A DNA stretch of 10,197 nucleotides from positions 1 to 10,197 of the forward strand of contig JAIRXZ010000119.1 in assembly GCA_031267995.1 (NCBI GenBank). The letters are read 5' to 3'. Numbering within the stretch: the first letter of the stretch is position 1; each line of letters begins with the position of its first letter. This document shows positions 1-6,101 of this stretch, one piece after another. Both the position numbers and the translations under genes were made by a program. Source of the DNA: Odoribacteraceae bacterium. GTDB lineage: Bacteria > Bacteroidota > Bacteroidia > Bacteroidales > Marinifilaceae. Below the pieces are notes generated by a model. It saw nothing but the letters and a program-made list of their open reading frames with translations. It had not been told where the DNA came from and searched no databases.

Positions 1-45
1 ATTCCCCCGCGTTTTAGAAAAATCCCCGTCCCGTGGGTAAAAATC

Positions 46-276
46 CACGTACGTGAAATGAAAAAACACGTACGTGGATTGGTAGCGCACGTACGTGTTT
101 TTTCATTTCACGTACGTGGATTGGTCGCGCACGTACGTGTTTTCTCATTTCACGTACGTGTTTTCTCATTCCACGTACGTGGATTGGTAGCGCACGTACG
201 TGGATTGGTAGCGCACGTACGTGGATTTTCATTTCACGTACGTGTTTTTTCATTTCACGTACGTGGATTTTTCCCC
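46..276. repeat. 21-bp-period palindrome array (array 1)
   Basis: Eleven exact copies of the perfect 10-bp palindrome CACGTACGTG start at 46, 67, 88, 109, 130, 151, 172, 193, 214, 235 and 256, so the period is exactly 21 bp with no slip. The 11-bp spacers fall into two words. A is GATTGGTAGCG (77, 182, 203; one-base variant at 119). B is TTTTYTCATTT (98, 140, 245; variant at 161). The first spacer (56-66, AAATGAAAAAA) is B in reverse complement, and 224-234 (GATTTTCATTT) is an A/B hybrid. Decayed units continue on both sides (about 4-35 and 277-307). The array lies just 3' of the fimbrillin/adhesin gene. Because 21 is divisible by three, open frames run through it on both strands, but they look like by-products. 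Its function is unknown; a row of binding sites for a dimeric protein is one possibility. Confidence 0.95.
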
Positions 277-311
277 ATCGCGCGTGAATTCTTCTTTTCC
301 GCGCGTTAACG

Positions 312-330
312 TCGCCGGTTCACCCGGCGA
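312..330 (-). terminator. Hairpin after the adhesin gene, possible terminator
   Basis: TCGCCGG (312-318) and CCGGCGA (324-330) form a perfect 7-bp stem around a 5-base loop, about 20 bp after the stop codon of the minus-strand adhesin gene. No T run follows on the minus strand, so a role in termination or 3'-end protection is inferred only from position. Confidence 0.35.
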
Positions 331-349
331 GCATTGAAAAAATCACACG

Positions 350-2722
350 TTAGTTCTTTATACAAGGGATGTATGCCGTTGTGGAAAAGTTCCCGTTGTT
401 ACTCACGCTGCTTCCAGAAGTATTACCCGTCAGTACTCCGGCTTGGACAGTGGCATGAGCAACCAACTGATCCCATCTTTCATTCCCCCACTGGTCTACT
501 CCCCATGGAGTGGTACCCCGGTAAATCTCGTAGGTTCCTGACATATATCGGATACCGGAGGCGGTGATAAACGCATATCCCCCTACACTCCCCCATCCGA
601 GATCGATGAACTGGTACCCCGCGGGGCACAGATTGACGTTGATACTATTGATTTGCCCTATCCAAGGCCCGGCAAAAACCATATACGGCTTTTGTTCCTG
701 CGTGAAAGTTCCGAGTATATCCCCCGTGATCGCGTTCTTGATGGTAATCGTCCGGGCAGCCCCCGTGTTTTCAGTTATCGTCACCGTTTTGGAAGCGCCG
801 GAAGTCATGCCGCCGGTGCTACCGACCTCGACATTGCTGGAATTCACCAGCACGATGGAGTATTCCCTGGCGGTGGTCACCACGGAAAGATACGCGTAGT
901 TGAGATAAACATCCGGGGCGGTCACGCTGATCGCGTACTTCGGGCGAGGGAGCGCGGCGCTCTCCACGGAATGGGCGAGGATGCCGGGACTGGCATCGTG
1001 ACCGGCGCGGAAGACCACGGTAGTGTCCGCGTTCCAGGAGGAGAGGGCGTTCAGCGGCCGCTCGCTCAGGGGGACGTCGACATAATCATCCCCGTGGGCG
1101 ACGATGGTGGTGGCCGTGTACTCCTTGGGCCAGAGGCTCGTGCCGAGGCGCTGGGCGTACCAGTTGATATTCGTCCTCGCGTTCACCCGCGCGGTGGTGG
1201 CCGCGGGATGGATGGCGGGAGAGACGGAGGAGGTGGCGGGAATCACGCTGACAAATTCCCAGTTCTCCGGGATGAAACGGCTGAACGTCACCGCGTCGGA
1301 ATCCTCCGGCGCCCCGTCGGGATTGACGGTGGTGAAGGTGACGGTGGTGGTCAGGAGGCCGGCGGGAGAGGTGAGCGACACGGGGTGAGGCGTGAAGGTG
1401 ACCTCCTCCTCCACCTCCGCGACGGGGGAGGTGGATCCCGTTTTCGCCTCGCTCGCCGCGACCGGGAGGCCGCCGTGGGTAGCCCCGGCAATCACGTCGG
1501 CAAACGCGGCGTCGGTGGTGAACAGCCACCCGGCGTTGGTCTTGAAGGTGACGGGGCGAGGGGTGGAGGTGGTGAACTCGTGCGTCTTGCCGGCGGGATC
1601 GGTGACGATGAGGTAGGGGGCGCCGCCCTGCCTGACGGGAATCTCGCGGGCGGAGGCGGGCAAGTCCAACTCGTCGGCGGTGATCCTGGCGATGGCCACG
1701 CGGGAGTCGTTGTAGTCAACGGCCGGGAAGGCCTCCAGGTGAAAGGTGTAAGTATAGGGAGTGACGGGGTTGGCAGCGTGGATCTTATCGTCGGGAAGCG
1801 CGAGCATGGCGGACGGGTTGGAGAGGATCTCCTGGAGCTGCCAGGGCGCCTCGGAACGGACGGTGAGGGTGTAATCGCCCTCCAGCGGCGGGTAGGCGTC
1901 CCGCGTGAGTACCTCGAGGATGGGGTCGCGGTCGTATTGCTTGATGTTGATGACCTTCGCGCGCTCCTGCCCGTCGTGGGTGACGGAGACGATGACGCTC
2001 CCGCCCCTGACGCCGCTGCCGGCGAGGATGGGGTCGACGAGGAAACTGTACTCGTCGAGGCTGGCGCCCGTCCACGCGACGGGGTTGTAGCCGCTCGCCC
2101 ACGTCAGGTTGCCCCCCGGGTAGGCGAACGTCCGGGCGAGGGGCGAGGGGACGGAGATGACGCCTACCTTCCTCGGGTTCACCGGGTTCATGAAGAAAAC
2201 CAGCTCCTCGCGGGAGAGGGTGAGGGAAAACTCCTCCTCGTCGCTCTGGATGACGGTGATTCGCTTCTTGAGGTTGCCGGCGACGATGTAAAAGTACCCC
2301 TCGCGAGGGCCTCCGGCGCCAACGGTGACGGTGATGGGCATCGGGTTGCTGTTGAAGGGGGCGGCGGTGGGGGAGAGGGTCACCCAGGGGGATTTCTCGC
2401 CGATCGTCCACCCGGTGACGCCGTCGATGCCGGAGGCGCCGTTGGTGGCCGCGAGGAGCGCGAGGGTGCCGCCGCCGGAGTAGAAGGTGAGCGTGTGCTG
2501 GTCGGTGGCGATGTAGTAATGCTCGTTGAAAACGATGTCGTTCAGCTCCCCCTCGTCCCAGGCGAGGACGCTGGCCACGATGTTGGAGGGCTTGTGGGCG
2601 TAGGCCTCCGCGGCGGAGGGGTAGCCGGCGCCGTTGACCTCCTTGATTTGGACGGTGTATTTGTGGTTGCGGAGCAGGGGAAGGTAGGTGTAGACGCCGG
2701 CGCTCTCCCCGGCGAAGTCCAC
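350..2722 (-). CDS. Fimbrillin C-terminus plus BACON-like adhesin stalk (3' part of frameshifted gene)
   Basis: This is the downstream part of a large surface fimbrillin/adhesin. The frame is open upstream of the GTG at 2722 and encodes PIRVENTCLVIRGAYNG, then YYRVDFAGE and LLRNHKYTVQIKEV: the usual closing strands of FimA/Mfa1-type fimbrillins, here cut off from their N-terminus by a frameshift. Residues 1-60 complete the fimbrillin fold, ending in a SVLAWDEGEL segment. Residues about 70-160 resemble a BACON domain (SPWVTLSP, REGYFYIVAGNLKKRITV). Further beta-rich modules follow at roughly 161-265, 266-370, 371-505 and 506-690; these are too divergent for me to name. The last 110 residues form a separate Trp/Gly-rich cap with two cysteines. 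The protein probably sits at the cell surface as a fimbrial tip or stalk adhesin. It has no start signal of its own, so GTG 2722 is unlikely to be a real start. The final 350 bp look less GC-rich than the rest. Confidence 0.75.
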   Translation of the reverse strand: MDFAGESAGVYTYLPLLRNHKYTVQIKEVNGAGYPSAAEAYAHKPSNIVASVLAWDEGELNDIVFNEHYYIATDQHTLTFYSGGGTLALLAATNGASGIDGVTGWTIGEKSPWVTLSPTAAPFNSNPMPITVTVGAGGPREGYFYIVAGNLKKRITVIQSDEEEFSLTLSREELVFFMNPVNPRKVGVISVPSPLARTFAYPGGNLTWASGYNPVAWTGASLDEYSFLVDPILAGSGVRGGSVIVSVTHDGQERAKVINIKQYDRDPILEVLTRDAYPPLEGDYTLTVRSEAPWQLQEILSNPSAMLALPDDKIHAANPVTPYTYTFHLEAFPAVDYNDSRVAIARITADELDLPASAREIPVRQGGAPYLIVTDPAGKTHEFTTSTPRPVTFKTNAGWLFTTDAAFADVIAGATHGGLPVAASEAKTGSTSPVAEVEEEVTFTPHPVSLTSPAGLLTTTVTFTTVNPDGAPEDSDAVTFSRFIPENWEFVSVIPATSSVSPAIHPAATTARVNARTNINWYAQRLGTSLWPKEYTATTIVAHGDDYVDVPLSERPLNALSSWNADTTVVFRAGHDASPGILAHSVESAALPRPKYAISVTAPDVYLNYAYLSVVTTAREYSIVLVNSSNVEVGSTGGMTSGASKTVTITENTGAARTITIKNAITGDILGTFTQEQKPYMVFAGPWIGQINSINVNLCPAGYQFIDLGWGSVGGYAFITASGIRYMSGTYEIYRGTTPWGVDQWGNERWDQLVAHATVQAGVLTGNTSGSSVSNNGNFSTTAYIPCIKN

Positions 2723-2777
2723 GCGGTAGTAGTTGACAACGCCGTTGTAGGCGCCGCGGATGACGAGGCAGGTGTTC

Positions 2778-3848
2778 TCAACCCGGATCGGCGGGGGTGC
2801 CGGCGGCCGATTCGTGGAGGTAAATCCCGTGGTGGAAAGCGTGCGGGTCGGGAGCGACGGTGAACTCGAGCGGCCCCTCCTCCGGCAAGGGGCTGGCGGG
2901 GAGATTCGGGGCGATGGCCTTGCCGCCGTCCCAGTAAGCGGGGCGATAGCCGTCGTTGACGGTTGCCGCTCCGGCGGGAGGCGCGAGGGCGCCCGCGCGG
3001 TTTCGGTTGTAGAGGTAGATTTTTTCCATGTCGAAGTGGTCGCTCGCGGGGGCGATCACCTCGACGTCCACGCGGGCAACGGCTCGCGTGAGGGATATTC
3101 CCGTGACGGCGTTGGTGGTGGCGCTCACGTCGAGGGTGGTTTTCCACGCGTTATCGACCGCGTCAAAGTACTTGTAATAACCCCACATGGGAATCAGCGC
3201 GCTCCACTCGGTGGCGACGGCAATCTCCGTCCGGAGGCTGCCGAGTACCTCCGCGCGGGAGAGCAGCGGGGCTGTCGCCGCCGTCCCCGGGGCGAGGCTG
3301 GCGGCGTGCGCGGAGGCGTTGATGATCGCCCTGGCGTTGGCGAGGATGACAACCGTCCAGGCGCCGACGGGGAGCTTGGCGGTGAAGTGTTTCGTCATCT
3401 TTTCGTCAACGTCATCGTCGTGCACGTCGGCGCCGATGGCCCGGTAATAAAAGTCGTCATTGGCGTCAAAGAGAAGGAGATCAACCTCCGTCACGTCGCT
3501 CTCCCTGGTGTCGTTCAGCGCCCGCGAGGAGGGGATGCCGGGGACGGTGAGGGCGAGGCGCACGAGGCGTTCGCCGCTGTTGTCCACGGGAATAACAAGA
3601 GGCGCCCCCTCTTCCATGTTGACCACGCAACCGGTGGGCAACGCGGCGAGGAGGAGGAGAAGGCTCGCGGCCGTCGGAAACAGCTTCGCGTGTAAGCATG
3701 AAAAAAGGCGGGCTATTGTGTAAGGTATGGTGGCTCGCCCGCGGCGGGATTGCTGCCCGTCACACCGGCTTTCCGGTTCTCGTGTTTTGTCTTTTCGCGT
3801 TCCCTCGTGATGACAGGGAATCAGCTCTTTCATGTCCAAATGTTCCAT
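2778..3848 (-). CDS. FimA/Mfa1-like fimbrillin lipoprotein, N-terminal part (truncated by frameshift)
   Basis: This is the N-terminal part of a type V (FimA/Mfa1-like) fimbrillin. A hydrophobic stretch (residues about 61-73, ASLLLLLAALPTGC) ends in a lipobox with Cys74, so the precursor should be lipidated. SSRALNDTR (107-115) fits the Arg site where family members are cut by a gingipain-type protease before strand-exchange polymerisation (R109/A110). Family features follow: EVDLLLFDAND, LPVGAWTVVILANA, PMWGYY, LTRAVARVDVEV, KIYLYNRNRAG and HGIYLHESAAG. The reading frame then stops at TGA 2778-2780, although the next frame carries the expected continuation ENTCLVIRGAYNG. The first 50 residues are hydrophilic and odd for a lipoprotein. 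The true start may be the ATG at 3697-3699 in another frame (MLTR, then KLFP), which would need a second indel. The gene is broken or misassembled as read, and belongs with the open frame at 350-2722. Confidence 0.8.
   Translation of the reverse strand: MEHLDMKELIPCHHEGTRKDKTREPESRCDGQQSRRGRATIPYTIARLFSCLHAKLFPTAASLLLLLAALPTGCVVNMEEGAPLVIPVDNSGERLVRLALTVPGIPSSRALNDTRESDVTEVDLLLFDANDDFYYRAIGADVHDDDVDEKMTKHFTAKLPVGAWTVVILANARAIINASAHAASLAPGTAATAPLLSRAEVLGSLRTEIAVATEWSALIPMWGYYKYFDAVDNAWKTTLDVSATTNAVTGISLTRAVARVDVEVIAPASDHFDMEKIYLYNRNRAGALAPPAGAATVNDGYRPAYWDGGKAIAPNLPASPLPEEGPLEFTVAPDPHAFHHGIYLHESAAGTPADPG
2793..2797 (-). other. Frameshift site in C5 run of the fimbrillin gene
   Basis: On the minus strand a run of five C falls in the codons for GTPADPG before the TGA at 2778. 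Reading it as four C gives GTPPIRVENTCLVIRG without a break, which is the expected fimbrillin strand, and joins the frames at 3848-2778 and 2793-350 into one protein of about 1,160 residues. The insertion could be a sequencing error, a true null mutation or a phase-variable state; a run of five is short for the last. Confidence 0.75.
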
Positions 3849-3898
3849 CGATATATTATTGTTTCATGTCTTCCTCCGCTACAATTCTTACGATGGGA

Positions 3899-3929
3899 CA
3901 AATATAAGGCGGCAAAAATATAAAAGAAA
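3899..3929 (-). promoter_or_regulatory. Candidate promoter of the fimbrillin gene
   Basis: Read on the minus strand, TATATTTG (3906-3899) matches the Bacteroidetes -7 box TAnnTTTG exactly. A TTTC at 3929-3926 stands in the -33 position (consensus TTTG) with a 19-bp gap. A second -7-like box, TATTTTTG, lies at 3920-3913. Transcription would begin near 3892, about 45 nt ahead of the ATG at 3848. A GGAGGA-like ribosome site at about 3872-3877 precedes a three-codon frame (MKQ) in the leader. Pattern match only. Confidence 0.45.
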
Positions 3930-4058
3930 GGGATAAGGGAAGAAAATGAGAGAAAAACGGCAAAAAACTCCGAAAACAAGAATTATCGCCACGAAAAGCG
4001 CCAAAAAGAAGGGGGGAAATCGCCCTATATCGTCCCGCTCGCCCCTTTCCCGATCCCC

Positions 4059-4090
4059 GACCCCCTTCCACCGCCTGGTGAAAGGGGGTC
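4059..4090. other. Strong intergenic hairpin
   Basis: GACCCCCTT (4059-4067) pairs with AAGGGGGTC (4082-4090). After one C/A mismatch, CACC (4069-4072) pairs with GGTG (4077-4080) around a GCCT loop. The hairpin sits in a gene-free stretch (3930-4156) between the candidate fimbrillin promoter and array 2. No T tract follows on the minus strand and only a weak one on the plus strand. I see no convincing gene in this stretch: the short frames through it lack family signs and run on into the repeats. The hairpin could be a terminator for readthrough or a leftover of a mobile element. Confidence 0.5.
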
Positions 4091-4156
4091 TCTCGTTTCC
4101 GGAAAGCCTTTCCCGTCGCGGTTTTCCTCACTCCATGCATCGCGTCCGTTTGTGGC

Positions 4157-4596
4157 GTGATGAACCCTATCACAAACGTGATGAACTCTATCACAACTGT
4201 GATGAACTCTATCACAACTGTGATGAAGTTTATCTCTATTGCTTTCAAGTTTATCACAAATGACTTCAAACCTGGCACAAACGAAATGAAGTCTATCTCG
4301 TTTGTGATAGACTTCATCACAGTTGTGATAGACTTCATCACAACTGTGATGAAACCCATCACAAACGTGGTTGACCCATTACAATTGTGATAGACTTCAT
4401 CACAACTGTGATGAAACCTATTACAACTGTGATGAACTCTATCACAAACGAGATGAAACCTATCACCAACGTGCCGAACTTGAAAGCAATAGTGATAAAC
4501 TTAAAAGCCATAAGGATAAACTTGAAAGCAATAGTGATAAACTTGAAAACAATCGTGATGAACTTAAAAGCAATCGTGATAGCCTTCATCGCCACT
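4157..4596. repeat. 21-unit, 21-bp-period inverted-repeat array (array 2)
   Basis: Twenty-one units start at 4157, 4178, 4199, 4220, 4241, 4262, 4283, 4304, 4325, 4346, 4367, 4387, 4408, 4429, 4450, 4471, 4492, 4513, 4534, 4555 and 4576. All are 21 bp except the 20-bp unit at 4367. A typical unit is GTGAT, a 7-bp spacer (GAACTCT, GAAACCC or AGACTTC), ATCAC, then AACT or AAAC. ATCACA and TGTGAT face each other across the unit joints, giving a dyad every 21 bp. The spacer occurs in both orientations: AGACTTC (units at 4304, 4325, 4387) is the reverse complement of GAAGTCT. From about 4471 the units change to GTGATAAACTT with AAAGCAAT and lose the ATCAC half. The array sits between the fimbrillin gene and lysC, which diverge. 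Open frames with 7-residue repeats run through it on both strands but are probably by-products. Its role is unknown. Confidence 0.93.
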
Positions 4597-4690
4597 GAAG
4601 TCAGCCCCAATTCCTCCAATAATTCCTTCAATCACAGTGGCAATCCATTTTCAACAAAGCCCTTTAAATACGTTAAAAGGGGAAAACCCA

Positions 4691-4722
4691 TTTGCAGGAT
4701 TAAAACCGAAGGGTCATCTTTG
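4691..4722 (+). promoter_or_regulatory. Candidate lysC-lysA promoter
   Basis: TTTG (4691-4694), a 20-bp gap and CATCTTTG (4715-4722) match the Bacteroidetes promoter pattern TTTG, N19-21, TAnnTTTG, with one mismatch in the -7 box. Transcription would start near 4729, leaving a leader of about 40 nt before the lysC ATG. That is too short for a riboswitch. Confidence 0.5.
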
Positions 4723-4766
4723 CACCCTGTTTTTCAAACCATAAACAATAATTAAATCAAGCCTAT

Positions 4767-6101
4767 ATGCAATACAAAAGCGTGTTGAAATTCGGGGGCA
4801 CCTCCGTCGGGGACGTCCAGCGACTGCAAGCCGTGGCCAGGCTCGTGTCGCGCGACGCGGAACCCAAAGTGGTGGTACTCTCGGCCATGTCCGGCACCAC
4901 CAACCTGCTGGTAGAAATCGCCCGCTGCCTCTACCGCGGCGAGCGCCAGCAAGCCCTGGACATCATCCAAAACATGGAAATTAACTACCTCATCATCAAC
5001 AGCGAACTGTTCGCCTCGCGGGAGTTCACCCTCGCCGGCAAGGAGTTTCTGCAGACCATTTTCACCTACATCCGCTCCTTCGTCAACAGGGAGATGTACC
5101 CGCTGCAGGAGAAATCCATCCTGGCGCAAGGCGAAATTATCTCGTCCACGCTCATGCACCTCTACCTCAGCGACATTGGCGTGGGTTCCACCCTCGTCCC
5201 CGCCCTCAACTACATGCGCGTGGACAAGGACGGCGAACCGGACTACTTTTACATCAAGCAAAACCTCCACCGGCTGCTGGAAGCCCCTGAAAACCACCCG
5301 CTCATCATCACCCAGGGGTTCATCTGCCGCAACGCCCTCGGCGAGGTCGACAACCTCCACCGCGGCGGCAGCGACTACTCCGCGGCGCTTATCGGCGGCG
5401 CCATCGACGCCCGCGAGGTGCAGATATGGACGGACATCGACGGCATCCACAACAACGATCCCCGCCACGTCGCCGGCACCCGCGCCCTCCGCACCCTCTC
5501 CTTCGACGAGGCGGCGGAGCTGGCCTACTTCGGCGCCAAAATCCTGCATCCCTCTACCATTCAGCCGGCCAAGCGCGCCAACATCCCCGTGCGCCTCAAA
5601 AACACGCTCAACCCGGCGGACGAGGGGACGCTGATCAGCAAGGAGAGTCCGGCACGCGATTTCAAGGCCGTGGCCGCCAAGGACGGCATCACGGCGGTCA
5701 AGATCAAGTCCAGTAACATGCTGTTGGCCTACGGTTTCGTCCGCAAGGTGTTCGAGGTGTTCGAGGCCTGGAAGACGCCCATCGACATGATCGCTACCTC
5801 CGAGGTGGCCATCTCCCTGACGATCGACGACACGGGGCGACTGGAGGGCATCCTCCGCGACCTCGAAAAATATGGCACCACGGAGGTGGAGCACGACCTT
5901 TCCATCATCTGCGTGGTGGGCGATTTTCGCGCGGAACACCCTGGCGTGGTGGCGCGTCCGCTACGGGCGTTGCGCGAGATTCCCCTGCGGATGGTCTCCT
6001 ACGGCGCCAGCGAGCACAGCGTCTCCCTGCTGGTGCGGCAGGAGGATAAACAGCGCGCGCTGGTGGCGCTGAGCGCCGAACTTTTCACGGATGAACTGTA
6101 A
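4767..6101 (+). CDS. lysC: Aspartokinase (aspartate kinase)
   Basis: It phosphorylates L-aspartate with ATP to aspartyl phosphate, the first step toward diaminopimelate, lysine, threonine and methionine, in the cytosol. The 444-residue length fits monofunctional LysC enzymes. The amino acid kinase domain (about 1-290) shows KFGGTSVG (8-15), SAMSGTTN (39-46), QGEIISS (121-127), the substrate-binding segment HRGGSDYSA (198-206), WTDIDGIHNNDPR (221-233) and AYFGAKILHPSTI (253-265). Two ACT domains follow: GITAVKIKSSNML (307-319) with MIATSEVAISL (341-351), and LSIICVVGDF with VSYGASEHSVSLLV (410-423), as in feedback-controlled enzymes. Feedback by lysine is known in the family, but the effector cannot be read here. 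The ATG at 4767 starts the KFGGTSV strand at the usual distance. The stop TAA directly abuts the lysA ATG, so the two genes are almost surely co-transcribed and translationally coupled. Confidence 0.96.
   Translation: MQYKSVLKFGGTSVGDVQRLQAVARLVSRDAEPKVVVLSAMSGTTNLLVEIARCLYRGERQQALDIIQNMEINYLIINSELFASREFTLAGKEFLQTIFTYIRSFVNREMYPLQEKSILAQGEIISSTLMHLYLSDIGVGSTLVPALNYMRVDKDGEPDYFYIKQNLHRLLEAPENHPLIITQGFICRNALGEVDNLHRGGSDYSAALIGGAIDAREVQIWTDIDGIHNNDPRHVAGTRALRTLSFDEAAELAYFGAKILHPSTIQPAKRANIPVRLKNTLNPADEGTLISKESPARDFKAVAAKDGITAVKIKSSNMLLAYGFVRKVFEVFEAWKTPIDMIATSEVAISLTIDDTGRLEGILRDLEKYGTTEVEHDLSIICVVGDFRAEHPGVVARPLRALREIPLRMVSYGASEHSVSLLVRQEDKQRALVALSAELFTDEL

Noticed and set aside
46..276. CRISPR array.
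   Set aside because: The repeat is 10 bp and the spacers are 11 bp words used again and again; no cas genes are present.
14..309. Open frames on both strands through array 1 giving HVRGLVA/HVRVFSF-type repeat proteins.
   Set aside because: A 21-bp unit without stops is open in some frame by default. The ATG AAA AAA start lies inside a spacer on either strand, and it is the palindrome that is conserved, not the peptide.
653..2863. 736-residue plus-strand open frame opposite the adhesin.
   Set aside because: Gly/Arg/Val/Asp-rich with no domain signs; it is the antisense shadow of a GC-rich gene whose minus-strand product has clear fimbrillin and BACON motifs.
3946..4263. 105-residue plus-strand open frame, basic N-terminus running into array 2.
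   Set aside because: Its second half is the repeat array and its first half is low-complexity Lys/Arg with no family signs; no promoter or ribosome site stands out.
4157..4470. Row of CRP/FNR sites, since TGTGAT and ATCACA resemble the CRP half-sites.
   Set aside because: The gap between the TGTGA and TCACA halves is 9 bp within a unit and shorter across units, not the 6 bp of CRP sites, and the pattern follows the tandem period.
4157..4631. Open frames through array 2 with 7-residue repeats (VMNSITT on one strand, VVIEFIT on the other).
   Set aside because: Several frames are open at once, the 20-bp unit breaks the frame, and there is no ribosome site or flanking protein-like sequence.
4723..4766. 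Lysine riboswitch ahead of lysC.
   Set aside because: The likely leader is only about 40 nt and shows no fold of the needed size.
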